Shown: piece by piece, positions 23,194-32,731 of the stretch
Layout of the letters: each line of letters begins with the position of its first letter
Numbering within the stretch: position 1 is the first letter of the stretch
Origin: a virus
IMG/VR virus record: IMGVR_UViG_3300046477_000387
Coordinates: 1 to 64,000 of that record
Length of the DNA: 64,000 bases
Direction: 5' to 3' (one strand)
Notes under the pieces: generated by a model
Databases searched by the model: none
Seen by the model: the letters and a program-made list of their open reading frames with translations, nothing else
What the model was told of the DNA's origin: nothing
Program-made: the position numbers and the translations under genes

Positions 23194-24899
23194 GCGACCG
23201 CCTTACCGAGAACGAACACGACCCACGCCGACAGGCCAGCATCATACGCCACGCCGAGCCAGTCCACGCCCGAGGACGTGAGCGTGCCGAGCGACCCGCC
23301 TGGATACTTGGTGCCCGCCGGAAACGACAGCGTGAATGCGCCGCCGTTCGTGACCTTGAGCAGGATCACTTGCGACGTGTTCGCCGCTGGCGGATTGGTG
23401 AAGCTCAGCGTGACAGCGGCGGTCGGCGTGAACGAGTAAGCTTGGGCGGCCGAGCAGTCGATCGATACGGCGCCCGTCACATTGCCGAGTGCGGTCGAAG
23501 CACTGTCCGTCGCTGTGAAGTGCATCTTGCCGGTTGCGGTGTCACCAACCTTGGCGAGCCTTGTTGAATCAGCAACCGTGATAGGACCGGAGCCGTCAAA
23601 GTTCACGCCATTGATTGCGACCGGTGCTGCCAGCTTTGTTGCAGTTCCCGCATTACCCGACACCGAAGTCTGCAACGGGTGGACGTGATCCGACCGGGCT
23701 GCAGTATTCGCCGTGCCTGCTGCCGCCACTCCAGGAGCCTGTCCAGACGAATTGCCCACAACGGCCGCGCCCACATCAGCAGCAGTGAGCGTCGGAGTTC
23801 CTATCATGCCGTTGATCGACTGGACTGGAGCGGCTGCCGCAGCACGCGCCGCTGTGAAATACTTGTTCGTCGCGCCTTCGGGCACCGCATCGGTGCTGCC
23901 AGGCGAAGGGTTGATCTCGGCGTAGGTCGAACCGCCCCAGCGATAGACGCGCTCCGTATCGAGCGCGATGTAGATCGTCTGCGCGGCGCCCGAAGTCGGG
24001 AATGCTGCCAAGCTCGCATACTCGACAACGAGGTCCATGTAGCTCGGCAGATAGGCAGCTGGCACCCTCTGGTCTGCACCAAGCGGTGCCACGCCATTCG
24101 CTGCGCCTACAGAAGTTGCAGCGATGAGCGTGTCGTTCGTCAGGTCACTCGTCTTCGCTGGAATCGCCGGTTTTCCAGTCAGATCGGAATAGCTGCCGCT
24201 CATCGCAACCGGCGCGAGCGACGAGGCGTCAGCCTTCAGGGCGAGGTCCGCTACGGTCGGTGCGCCAACATCTGCAGCCGTCAGCGTCACTGCCGGCTGC
24301 GAGTAGCCGTTGACGCTCTGGACAACGCCGGGGACACCTTGGACACCTTGGACGCCCTGGTCTCCTTGGTCACCCTTTTCGCCCTGGATACCTTGAAGGC
24401 CCTGGATACCTTGAATGCCTTGCTCGGTGAGCAGCATCCAATAGCTGTTGTTCGCTCCGATAGTCGGTGCCTCGCCGGTATTCGGCTGGATCGCGAGATA
24501 TGAGCCGCCACCAAAGTTGACGGCATCGTTGGTCTGGTAGGCGGCAATGGCCGAATACTCACCACGGCCGTTAAAGCCGGCCGTGACAGGTGTCGCCGTC
24601 GCGACATAGACCGAGCGCAGTGCCGTCAGCGCGGCGGCGGTCGCCGCCGATACTGAGAGGGTGTCACCTGCCTGAATATCAATCGGCTTGGGCAATGTCC
24701 ATTGATCGTTGGCCCGCACGTTGACCTGCACCGAGTTTGTCTGCCCGGAAGCATTGTTCAGGAAGGATATCGTCGCGGTGACATCGGCGGCCGTGTTGTT
24801 GAACAGGACCATACCGTGAATCGCACCTGAAAGCGTGGCAGGGCACTGGTAGACCTGCGTCGGGGCTGTGCCAATCGGGATGAGGTTGCCATCAAACAT
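23190..24899 (-). CDS. Tail fibre with collagen-like segment
   Basis: A 569-residue protein. Near residues 185-220 it has Gly-X-Y repeats (GIQGIQGLQGIQGEKGDQGD), as in collagen-like phage fibres. Downstream parts are Ala/Thr/Ser-rich, with a segment GVAAAGTANTAARSDHVHPL that is common in fibre shafts. I chose the ATG MFDGNLIPIG, which follows AAGGA, instead of an upstream TTG. It is likely to assemble as a trimer on the tail tip. Confidence 0.75.
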   Translation of the reverse strand: MFDGNLIPIGTAPTQVYQCPATLSGAIHGMVLFNNTAADVTATISFLNNASGQTNSVQVNVRANDQWTLPKPIDIQAGDTLSVSAATAAALTALRSVYVATATPVTAGFNGRGEYSAIAAYQTNDAVNFGGGSYLAIQPNTGEAPTIGANNSYWMLLTEQGIQGIQGLQGIQGEKGDQGDQGVQGVQGVPGVVQSVNGYSQPAVTLTAADVGAPTVADLALKADASSLAPVAMSGSYSDLTGKPAIPAKTSDLTNDTLIAATSVGAANGVAPLGADQRVPAAYLPSYMDLVVEYASLAAFPTSGAAQTIYIALDTERVYRWGGSTYAEINPSPGSTDAVPEGATNKYFTAARAAAAAPVQSINGMIGTPTLTAADVGAAVVGNSSGQAPGVAAAGTANTAARSDHVHPLQTSVSGNAGTATKLAAPVAINGVNFDGSGPITVADSTRLAKVGDTATGKMHFTATDSASTALGNVTGAVSIDCSAAQAYSFTPTAAVTLSFTNPPAANTSQVILLKVTNGGAFTLSFPAGTKYPGGSLGTLTSSGVDWLGVAYDAGLSAWVVFVLGKAVA

Positions 24900-24912
24900 C
24901 TGGAAGTAGTCC

Positions 24913-26532
24913 TTAGCTGAAAAGCATTGCGGCAACGATCGGGTCCATGATCTTTGCGATGCTGTTTTGTAGGTCTGTCTGTGTCGCGTAGTCGGCGTCG
25001 TTGGCGAATGTCGCTACACCCGGCGGTGTGCCGGCCAGCCCGGCCCACTCCACGTTTACGATCGCTTTTGCCTGCGCCGCCCAATACTTGGCCGAGTAGT
25101 CGGTGCCATCTACGGTGCCATCAGTCTTTGTCGCCCATGCCTGCGCCAGCGTGCGGCTGGTTGCGGCGGCGCTTGCGCTCGCGCTCGCGTTGGTCGCATT
25201 GGTCGTGGAGGTCGACACACTCGTGGTCATTGACGCGGCACTGTTTGCTGCGGCGGTTGCAGAGCCGGCGGCCGATGTGGCGCTGTTTGCGGCGCTTGAT
25301 GCGCTCGTGGCCGCGGCAGACTGACTGCTCGATGCGGCTGTCGCGCTATTCAATGCGGACTGCGCGCTATTGGTGGCACTCGTCTGGCTGGCCGCGACAG
25401 ACGCCTGCATGGTCGCTGCTTGCGATGCGCTCGCAGAAGCCGAACTCGCGCTGGTCGCAGCGTTCGATGCGCTGGTGGCCGCGCTTGACGCGCTGTTTGC
25501 CGACGTGGCTGCGCTTGAAGCGGCATTCGATGCGCTCGTGGCGGCAGCAGAGGCGTTAGAAGTCGAGGTCGTTGCAGAATTCAGCGCGGTTGAGGCACTG
25601 GCGCCCGCATTATTTGCGGCATCGGCTGTCGCAGCAGCCTTAACCGTTGCGGTAGCGGCTGCACTCGCTGCACTCGCCGCACTGGCATCCGCGGCCTGCG
25701 CAGATGTAGCGGCAGCAGCAGCGGAGCTCGCCGCATTCGCGGCGCTGGTCGTGGCGTTGACCGACGCACTAGCGGAGTCGGCGTTCTGATTCTGCCAGGC
25801 GCCGTTGTGAAAAATGCGGATTGAGCCTGTCGTGGTGTTTTCGTATTCAGCGCCTTCGCCGACCGGGTTTCCATTGCCGTCTAACGTCGGGTCGGCTGGC
25901 AATGAGCCGAGCCATGCCGCGCGGAAAGAAGCCAGCAATGCCGCGGTCCCTGTTTGTGCCGTTTGTGCCGCTGTAGCCGATGTTGCAGCGGCTGTGGCAC
26001 TCCCTGCAGCGGCTGCCGCACTGTTGCTCGCCGCCGTTGCGCTTGCTGTGACCGCGCCTGCGCTCGCCGCTGCTGCTACCGCCGAATCAGCAGACTGTGC
26101 TGCCGACGCTTGTGCCGCGTTGGCTGATGTCTGCGCGCTACTCACGCCACCTTGGACCAGATCGGCCTGGGCGCTAAAGCCGCCGGGATTGACCGACCCG
26201 ATCATGTTCTGAAGACCATACATGGCCTTCGTGAAGATCGCCGCCGTGCCGACGTCGCCCTGCGAGATGAGCGGGAGGTTGTCCGGGTAGGTGAAATCCG
26301 TGACGAACACACATTGCGCCGACTCGCTCGTGATGCCCTGGTATGCGCCGGTGAGCGCGATGACCGTGTTGGTGCCGTCGAATTCCGAATCGGCCGCCAC
26401 GGTATAAGGCACAAGCTCGCCCTGCACCATGAAGATCGAGCGCGCGCGGATACGGTAGGCGACATTGACGCCATACAGCGTCACCGTCTGACTGCCGTTC
26501 GTAACCGCACCGACCTGCTTGAGCTGCGCCAT
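24913..26532 (-). CDS. Ala/Ser-rich tail fibre or tail-tip shaft protein
   Basis: A 539-residue protein. The first about 110 residues form a compact attachment domain. The next about 350 are almost only Ala, Ser, Thr and Asn in short repeats (for example ASNAASSAATSANSASSAA), predicted to form a long fibrous shaft. The C-terminus returns to normal composition. The internal repeats could recombine and change fibre length. It has its own promoter-like TAGAAT beside operator 26573. Confidence 0.75.
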   Translation of the reverse strand: MAQLKQVGAVTNGSQTVTLYGVNVAYRIRARSIFMVQGELVPYTVAADSEFDGTNTVIALTGAYQGITSESAQCVFVTDFTYPDNLPLISQGDVGTAAIFTKAMYGLQNMIGSVNPGGFSAQADLVQGGVSSAQTSANAAQASAAQSADSAVAAAASAGAVTASATAASNSAAAAAGSATAAATSATAAQTAQTGTAALLASFRAAWLGSLPADPTLDGNGNPVGEGAEYENTTTGSIRIFHNGAWQNQNADSASASVNATTSAANAASSAAAAATSAQAADASAASAASAAATATVKAAATADAANNAGASASTALNSATTSTSNASAAATSASNAASSAATSANSASSAATSASNAATSASSASASASQAATMQASVAASQTSATNSAQSALNSATAASSSQSAAATSASSAANSATSAAGSATAAANSAASMTTSVSTSTTNATNASASASAAATSRTLAQAWATKTDGTVDGTDYSAKYWAAQAKAIVNVEWAGLAGTPPGVATFANDADYATQTDLQNSIAKIMDPIVAAMLFS

Positions 26533-26564
26533 GTGACCCTGTCCGTGGACTGCTGATTCGGGCC

Positions 26565-26570
26565 ATTCTA
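26565..26570 (-). promoter_or_regulatory. -10 hexamer before the first fibre gene
   Basis: TAGAAT on the minus strand, two bases after the operator palindrome. It lies about 33 bases before the ATG at 26532. Confidence 0.5.
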
Positions 26571-26572
26571 AC

Positions 26573-26586
26573 AGTCAAAACTGACT
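26573..26586. promoter_or_regulatory. Operator palindrome before the fibre genes
   Basis: AGTCAAAACTGACT, a perfect copy in the opposite orientation to the other perfect copies; TAGAAT follows on the minus strand. Confidence 0.88.
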
Positions 26587-26598
26587 GTTGCAACAAAC

Positions 26599-26802
26599 CT
26601 AGGGAGCGGCCGTATCGTGTTTTTTATACGTGCTCTTGACGCGCTCGCAATGCTCCATCCAGTCGAGCGTCTCGGCCGGCAGGGTGATGCCCGCATCCCG
26701 GATCGCCCGGAAGCCCTTCAGGATTGCGTCGATCTGGTCGCCGGTGGGCATGTAGTCCTTCGCGCGCAGCGGGCGCGGATCAGTGCTGTGATTGATCTTC
26801 AT
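26599..26802 (-). CDS. Small tail-region protein
   Basis: A 67-residue charged protein (MKINHSTDPRPLRAKDYMPT) with an ATGA overlap with its upstream neighbour and AGGTGA before its start. It is similar in size and position to small tail-fibre assembly factors. Unproven. Confidence 0.6.
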   Translation of the reverse strand: MKINHSTDPRPLRAKDYMPTGDQIDAILKGFRAIRDAGITLPAETLDWMEHCERVKSTYKKHDTAAP

Positions 26803-27188
26803 GTCTGTGTCACCTGAAAAGTCGCGACCTGCATCGGCCAGCATTTGACGGTCACGATATAGCTGCCCGGCTGATCAAAATGCAGATCGGCCGTGCCGTC
26901 ATCGCACGCGTAGTCAGTTCCCGCGATCGTGATCGCGGAGCCCACAGGGACCGCCGTGAGCGTCATGCCGCTGAGTTGCGTCGGGTTCTGCGGGCGCTCG
27001 ACCACCTGCCCGTCAAGCACATAGTGGGTGTCGCCTGATGGCGGGCTATCGACCAGCAGATAACCCAGGCTCTCGATCTTCGCGGTAATGGCGGCATTGT
27101 CGTCACTACAAACCGTGTGACCCACAATCTCGCCGCTCGCCCGGTAAAGGAGAAACGTTTCGTGACTATCCATGATGGTGTCTGCCAT
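26799..27188 (-). CDS. Tail-tip-associated beta-sandwich protein
   Basis: A 129-residue protein starting MADTIMDSHETFLLY, with GAGGTAAGC before the ATG; an upstream in-frame extension overlaps the J-like gene and looks like shadow sequence. The second half is strand-rich and Ig-like (SAITIAGTDYACDDGTADLH, then PGSYIVTV). It is probably a small accessory of the tail tip. Confidence 0.6.
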   Translation of the reverse strand: MADTIMDSHETFLLYRASGEIVGHTVCSDDNAAITAKIESLGYLLVDSPPSGDTHYVLDGQVVERPQNPTQLSGMTLTAVPVGSAITIAGTDYACDDGTADLHFDQPGSYIVTVKCWPMQVATFQVTQT

Positions 27189-27190
27189 GC

Positions 27191-30100
27191 TTACCTCTTG
27201 CAGCCAATAGACATGATCGAGCGCGCGTTCAGGGATGAGCTTGCGCCCGCCGCGCCCCAGTAGAGCTCCGCCGTGTAGGTGCCGGGTCCAAGCGTTCCGC
27301 CCCACGCCAGCGTGAAGGTGTCCTGCCAGTAATAGCCTGACACCCCGTTCTGCGTGACGCCGTTCAGCCGCAACTCGGCCGCCCATACCGTGCTGTTGGT
27401 ATCGAGCGCACCATTACCCTGCGTGGCAAAGATGAGGATCTGTGTCACCGCATTGGCGTCCGTGACAGAAAACGTCAGGCCGCCACCGTAGTTCAGACTG
27501 CCCGAGTAGCTGCCGCCGCTGCGTGAGATATTGTTGCCACCCACGGCGTCACCACGCGTGGTCGAGGCAGGCACCGTGACCGCATTGCCGCCGATCTTGA
27601 ACGTGTTCACCTGCGCGTCGCCGATCTTTGCAGTGTTGATCGCGGCATCGCCGATGATCGCGCTTGACATAATCGTCTGAACGACGCCATTCACCGTGCC
27701 AATCGTGAAGGGATAGCTCTTGGGGGCGCCTGGAATAATGACTGAGAACTTGTTGGCATTGACGATGAACTCACTGACGATCCCGCTATTCACCGGGTAG
27801 GACGCGAGGCCAAAGCCCGACACGGTGCCGTTGTTGTCGATCTTGACCGTGTATTGCGCCGACAGCCCGTTCGTGACCGTCTGCTGCGTCTGGATGGCCG
27901 CGGTGTTGCTGTTTGCCTGCGAGACGACCGTCGTGATCTGGCTCGACAGCGAACTATCGGCAGAAGCGCGGGCGTTCGTCTCGGTAGTCACCGCGGCCAG
28001 CGCGTTGCTGGCGCTGGCGCTCACCGTATCGATGCGGCTCGACAGCGCGCTATCTGCGGACGTGCGCGCGCTGGTCTCGGTCTGGATCGCCGCCAGATTG
28101 GAGGCGGTATTGGCCGCCACCGTGCTGATCTGCGTGCTCAGTGAGCCGTCGGCGTTCACGCGCGCGGTGGTTTCAGTCTGGATGGCGGCGGCGTTGGTGT
28201 CCACCTTCGCACTCACCGTATCCACCCGGCTCGACACCGCACTGGTAGCCGACTGCGCGATGTTCTGCGTCGTCGTGATGTCGGTGCCGACCTGATCCAA
28301 GATATCGGTCTGCACCGAGCTCAGGCGAGCGTTGACGCTTCCGACTATGCTGTCGGGTCCGTCGATCAGGTTCAGACGGGCCTGCAGCGCGGGCACCAGC
28401 AGCGAGTCCGAGAGGACGCCTGCCGCAATCGCATTGACGTCCATGTAGGTCGTGCGGAAGTGAATCTCCGCCGACGGCAGCAGCTCATCCTCGCCGAATG
28501 CGTCATACGCGGCGATGCGCAGGTAATAGTCGGCGTTGAACATCAGGTTTGACAGCAGGATGGACATATCCGGGCCGTCGAACACCTTGTAGCCGTCCGT
28601 CATCGGCACGTTCGGGTCCTGGTCCATCCAGATGATCGCGCCGGCAAAATCGGGATCATCGCTGTGCTGATAGGCGACTGTCGCGCGGTCATAGGACGCG
28701 TTCACGCCGGCCGCTACCACCTGCGGCGGCGGGTTATACGCATCGAGCGTCGCCCACTTGCCCACGTTGCCGAACTTGTCGCGCATTGCGATCTCGAAAT
28801 GCAGATAGCGGTGCAGCCCGTCGGCGACGTTCTTGTCGTAGGAATAGACGTATGAGTTGTCGGTCGTGTGCTCGGTGCGCAGCAGGTGCTGCTTGTCCTT
28901 GTCGTAGACGCGGATTTCGTAGTCCATGAACTGCGGGTCGAGCGTGCCCTGGTCGGCACCATTGGGCTCAGAGCCGAACTCGAACGCGGCGGTCGTCGCG
29001 TTGTAGCGCCAGGTGATCTTGCAGTCGCGCCCCGACCAGTAGTAGTCCGCGCCCGAGACTTGTCCGACCTCGATGCTGCCGATCTGGCCGACCACCGTGT
29101 AGGTGGCGACCGGCGACTGGTCATAGCTCGTGTATTTGCCCCAGATGTCGAACGCGACCACGCGCACTGTCAGCACGTCGCCCTTGTTGGCGTTGAGCGT
29201 ATAGCGGCTTGCAGATTGGACCGTAGCAACCTTCTGGTTCGGCCCGCTGTTGACCTGCAGGTAGACATCGGCGCCGGCATAGCTGCCGATCATCGGTGCA
29301 TACCAGTTGACCGCCACATCTGACCGAATCTGCGAGCCCGAAACGTAGGTTTCCTCGTAGACCGTCAGGTCGCGCACGACGCTGATCGCCGCCTGCTTCG
29401 GATCGAGCATGGGCGGCGCAAGCGTGCCGAGCACGCCGTTGTAGCTCGTCAGGTCATAGACCTCGGGGCGGTATTCGATTGCCGTCACGAGACGCGTCAG
29501 GTCGCTGCTGCCGAGTGTGATCGCCTTCACCCGGTAGGGTTTCTTCACGCGCGTGATATCGCCGAACATGTAGTTCGCGAGCTGCGACGGCGTGTAGGTG
29601 AGCGGCGTCGCAAGCGTTATCGTATCGGTCTCGCCCGGCTGGGTCACGACGTCGGCCTCCTCCACCACGTCGGTGTCGATGAGGCGCGCGCCCCAGCCCT
29701 GCGCAATACCGTCCGTGCGATCGACGAACACGCCCGCGTCGGACACGCCGGTGATCGCCACGTCCGTGCCGTTGTCGCTGATAAGCCGCATGACGCGCGA
29801 GGCGGTCGGCATCCCTTCAGCGAAAGCGACGTAGTTGCCGGTGATCGACGCGACCGTCACGCGGGCGCGCTCAACGAAGTCCTGAAGTGTGAGCAGCTTG
29901 TATTGCGTGCCCACTTCCATCGTCACGATCTTGTCGAGCTTGATGGTCGAGCTGGTGCAGCCGGCGGCAAGCCGGCCGCTCGCGGCCCACGCCGGCATGT
30001 CGTGCTGCACGAGCACCACATCGCCCACGGTGCAGCCCAGCGCCTCGAGCGGCGCCTGGAACTCGACCGTCTGCTGGATGTATTTGTTCAGGTTCAGCGC

Positions 30101-32335
30101 AAATGCGCCTTCCTTGAACGCCTTCGTGATCTCGTCGACTCCGTAGAGCGTGATGGCGCTGACGTTCTGCATCGTGCCGTCCGAGGCAACCGATGCGTCG
30201 GCCACCTTGACGGTCTTCTGTTTGTAGTTGTCGTCCTTGTCGTAGAACGTCACGTCGATTTCGGTTGCCCGGTCGGCCTTGCCAATCCACGTCTGCTTGA
30301 ACGTGTCCTGGACGATATTGCCCATGCCGAACATCATGACCGGGTCGGCCGGCGCCTCGAGCGCGATGAAGAACTTCGTGCCGACGTTGACGGTCTGCGC
30401 GTGACCCACCCGCAGCACAAGCTGCGAGGCGTCCCAGAAATTCATCGTCGAGTCGATCGGGCCGTTCCAGGTCAGGTCGTTCGCGGTGCAGTAATCTGCC
30501 CAGGTGAGGACCGATTGCAGATCAATGCGCGATTCGTTGATGCCGGCGCCATAGCGGGTGTTGGTCGCCATGTCGAACCAGATCCACGCGGGGTTGCGTG
30601 ACGGCTCCATCGTCTGCACGGTCTTTGCGCCAGAGCGATAGAGCACGCGCACCATCTTGCCGCCGTGCCTGAAGGTGACGTTCGGCACACCGGAGAGCTG
30701 ATCGTCCAGCTTGACCTTGAGTGCCAGCAGTGCCGTGTTGTTGTAGGCCACGCCGCCGACCGTGATCTCGTTCAGGTCGGTCAGGTAGATATCGCTCGCC
30801 GCAGAGTCGGTGACATCGGCAACGAGATTGGTGATGGTGTGCCCGGAGCTGTCCAGCAGTTGCGCAGAGCCATTGGGGTCTTTGCGAACGCGGATCTCAT
30901 ACCGGCCGTTGGTCAGCTTCGGAGACAGATACGTTCGACGCACCGCGGAGCGGCTGTTGTCGAGAATCGTCAGCGCCGAGCTCGGGGCATCCTCGAACAC
31001 CGAGTCCTGAAAGGGCAGGACATCGACGTCCGAAAACACGTCGTCGCGCGAGCGCATTGCCTGAGACGGCCAGGAAATCGACGGCTTACCAATCAGGTAG
31101 CCGTATTTGCTCATGATCTGGTCAACCGCATATTGCGCGATCGGGTTCTGCGGATTGACCGCATCGGTCACCACAATGCCGGTAATCGTCGCAACGTTCT
31201 CCTGCCCGAGATCGCCGTTGCTGTAGCCATACGAGTCGCGAACGCTGGGCACGTCATGGCTGAGCACGGGTGTGACAGTCACGTAGTGATAGAGCCGCTG
31301 GACGGCCTTCAGCGGCGTCCAGGCGCCATCACCGCCAACCATGCGATAGTCAATCAGCAGGACGATCGTGTTCTGCGTCAGGTTGCCAGTCGTTTTGTCG
31401 ACGGAGAACAGCCCTGTTGGGCAGTTAAAGTCGAGCCGGAACTGATCGACCACGTCGGACGTGGTGAGCGTCACATAATCGCTTCCCGTGATGTGCAGGC
31501 TCTCACTGATCGGCGTGATGTTCTGGGAGAACCAGTCGATCACGCCCTGCGTCGGATAGCCGAGCCGCTCCTGATGCTCGACCTCGGCATAGTCGGCAAT
31601 CGGCTGGTCATTGATCTTGATGTTGCCGATCGACGCGATCGGACCCTCGCCCGCGTTGATCAGCATGTAGAGGATCTGGCTGTTTGCGTCCGAGCCATTC
31701 ACGTCGGTGTAGAGGCCGATCACGTTGCCAGCCAGCTGGAATTCCCCGTAGTTGACGGGAACAGGCAGACCCTCGGTGCTGGTGTTCTTGGCCCCGTCCG
31801 CGCCGTAGCTCGAACTGGACGTCATCCCCGTGTTCAGCGAAGCCGACGCGGTCGGCATCGGCAGCAGCGCATTCACAAGCAGAGAGCCTGCGACCATGAC
31901 CGCAGCGGCGGTCACGGCAGATACGACGGCAAACGTCGTGCTTGCCGCGGCGGCCGCGCTACCTGCGGCGAGGCCGGTATAGGCCGATGCCGCGGCCCCG
32001 CCCGTATAGACCGACGCGACCGCAATCACCACCATGGCGATGGCACGGAGGATCATCTTCCCGCCACCGCCGCCACCGCCGCGCACGACCGGGCAAAGCA
32101 CCACGAAGTCGTCCGGGTCCAGGTAGGTCTTGCTGAACTCTTCGGACACAATGATGCGGCCGTTCTTGGAGACGACGTATTCGTCGCTCATCCCGATCGG
32201 CAGATAGTCAATCAGCGTGCGGCCGCGATACCACTTCCACGTCTCGGTGCGGATGTTCATCAGCGGCTCGAACGGGTTGGTCACCCAGCGCGCGTTGATA
32301 GTCTTGCTTTTTTTCTTCGGCTCAGACGTATTCAT
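27191..32335 (-). CDS. Central tail tip (host specificity) protein, lambda J-like
   Basis: A 1,714-residue protein, the second largest in the window. The N-terminus is followed by a hydrophobic, Gly-rich segment (about 85-175), as in many J-type proteins. The middle has fibronectin-III-like domains (around 980-1260). The C-terminal about 450 residues contain long heptad-like repeats (ALAAVTTETNARASADSSLS) forming a trimeric stalk, then a tip domain. It closes the tail and recognises the host surface. The start at 32335 overlaps the NlpC/P60 gene by 14 bp. Confidence 0.85.
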   Translation of the reverse strand: MNTSEPKKKSKTINARWVTNPFEPLMNIRTETWKWYRGRTLIDYLPIGMSDEYVVSKNGRIIVSEEFSKTYLDPDDFVVLCPVVRGGGGGGGKMILRAIAMVVIAVASVYTGGAAASAYTGLAAGSAAAAASTTFAVVSAVTAAAVMVAGSLLVNALLPMPTASASLNTGMTSSSSYGADGAKNTSTEGLPVPVNYGEFQLAGNVIGLYTDVNGSDANSQILYMLINAGEGPIASIGNIKINDQPIADYAEVEHQERLGYPTQGVIDWFSQNITPISESLHITGSDYVTLTTSDVVDQFRLDFNCPTGLFSVDKTTGNLTQNTIVLLIDYRMVGGDGAWTPLKAVQRLYHYVTVTPVLSHDVPSVRDSYGYSNGDLGQENVATITGIVVTDAVNPQNPIAQYAVDQIMSKYGYLIGKPSISWPSQAMRSRDDVFSDVDVLPFQDSVFEDAPSSALTILDNSRSAVRRTYLSPKLTNGRYEIRVRKDPNGSAQLLDSSGHTITNLVADVTDSAASDIYLTDLNEITVGGVAYNNTALLALKVKLDDQLSGVPNVTFRHGGKMVRVLYRSGAKTVQTMEPSRNPAWIWFDMATNTRYGAGINESRIDLQSVLTWADYCTANDLTWNGPIDSTMNFWDASQLVLRVGHAQTVNVGTKFFIALEAPADPVMMFGMGNIVQDTFKQTWIGKADRATEIDVTFYDKDDNYKQKTVKVADASVASDGTMQNVSAITLYGVDEITKAFKEGAFALNLNKYIQQTVEFQAPLEALGCTVGDVVLVQHDMPAWAASGRLAAGCTSSTIKLDKIVTMEVGTQYKLLTLQDFVERARVTVASITGNYVAFAEGMPTASRVMRLISDNGTDVAITGVSDAGVFVDRTDGIAQGWGARLIDTDVVEEADVVTQPGETDTITLATPLTYTPSQLANYMFGDITRVKKPYRVKAITLGSSDLTRLVTAIEYRPEVYDLTSYNGVLGTLAPPMLDPKQAAISVVRDLTVYEETYVSGSQIRSDVAVNWYAPMIGSYAGADVYLQVNSGPNQKVATVQSASRYTLNANKGDVLTVRVVAFDIWGKYTSYDQSPVATYTVVGQIGSIEVGQVSGADYYWSGRDCKITWRYNATTAAFEFGSEPNGADQGTLDPQFMDYEIRVYDKDKQHLLRTEHTTDNSYVYSYDKNVADGLHRYLHFEIAMRDKFGNVGKWATLDAYNPPPQVVAAGVNASYDRATVAYQHSDDPDFAGAIIWMDQDPNVPMTDGYKVFDGPDMSILLSNLMFNADYYLRIAAYDAFGEDELLPSAEIHFRTTYMDVNAIAAGVLSDSLLVPALQARLNLIDGPDSIVGSVNARLSSVQTDILDQVGTDITTTQNIAQSATSAVSSRVDTVSAKVDTNAAAIQTETTARVNADGSLSTQISTVAANTASNLAAIQTETSARTSADSALSSRIDTVSASASNALAAVTTETNARASADSSLSSQITTVVSQANSNTAAIQTQQTVTNGLSAQYTVKIDNNGTVSGFGLASYPVNSGIVSEFIVNANKFSVIIPGAPKSYPFTIGTVNGVVQTIMSSAIIGDAAINTAKIGDAQVNTFKIGGNAVTVPASTTRGDAVGGNNISRSGGSYSGSLNYGGGLTFSVTDANAVTQILIFATQGNGALDTNSTVWAAELRLNGVTQNGVSGYYWQDTFTLAWGGTLGPGTYTAELYWGAAGASSSLNARSIMSIGCKR

Positions 32336-32702
32336 AGAATCCAACAATGCGATGTTTCCACTGGTCGAGCCGCTCGATCGTCACGCCGCCCGTCCTGTCC
32401 CACGCGTGAATCAGGTGCGTGTAACTGATGAGGGCCGCGCAGTGACAGACCGTGCGACCGATACGAATGAGCGCGACCGCACCGGGGCGCGGGCCGTCGA
32501 GCTGCTTCCAGAACAGGGCCTGCCCGGTCATCATTGCGTGCAGGACATTGGGGTCTTCCGCGCTCTGAAGGGTGGGCGGCGTGCGCCCGGTATCGCGCTC
32601 GACGATGTAGCGCACCAGCCCATAGCAGTCGAAGACGTCAGGTCCGCGGCCGCCGTAGGCGAATGGGATACCGATCAGTTCGGCGTTGCTGAGATGTGTC
32701 AT
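32322..32702 (-). CDS. NlpC/P60-family tail peptidase, lambda K-like
   Basis: A 126-residue protein with the NlpC/P60 active site: Cys in IPFAYGGRGPDVFDCYGLVR and His in SYTHLIHAWDR. These tail proteins cleave peptidoglycan cross-links during DNA entry. It lies between the L-like and J-like genes, as in lambda. A perfect TATAAT sits 6 bases before the ATG, so the mRNA would begin at or next to the start codon. Confidence 0.85.
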   Translation of the reverse strand: MTHLSNAELIGIPFAYGGRGPDVFDCYGLVRYIVERDTGRTPPTLQSAEDPNVLHAMMTGQALFWKQLDGPRPGAVALIRIGRTVCHCAALISYTHLIHAWDRTGGVTIERLDQWKHRIVGFYEYV

Positions 32703-32708
32703 GGCTCG

Positions 32709-32714
32709 ATTATA
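32709..32714 (-). promoter_or_regulatory. Perfect -10 placed for a leaderless mRNA
   Basis: TATAAT on the minus strand, two bases beyond operator 32717-32730 and six bases before the NlpC/P60 ATG. Confidence 0.6.
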
Positions 32715-32716
32715 AC

Positions 32717-32730
32717 AGTCAGTTTTGACT
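32717..32730. promoter_or_regulatory. Operator palindrome before the NlpC/P60 and J-like genes
   Basis: A perfect AGTCAGTTTTGACT within an extended AACAGTCA...TGACTGTT palindrome. It occupies the spacer just upstream of the TATAAT at 32709-32714. Confidence 0.9.
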
Positions 32731-32731
32731 G

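Noticed and set aside
30665-32428. 587-codon plus-strand frame opposite the J-like gene
   Set aside because: Antisense of a well-supported tail tip protein; no domain, start site or operon context.
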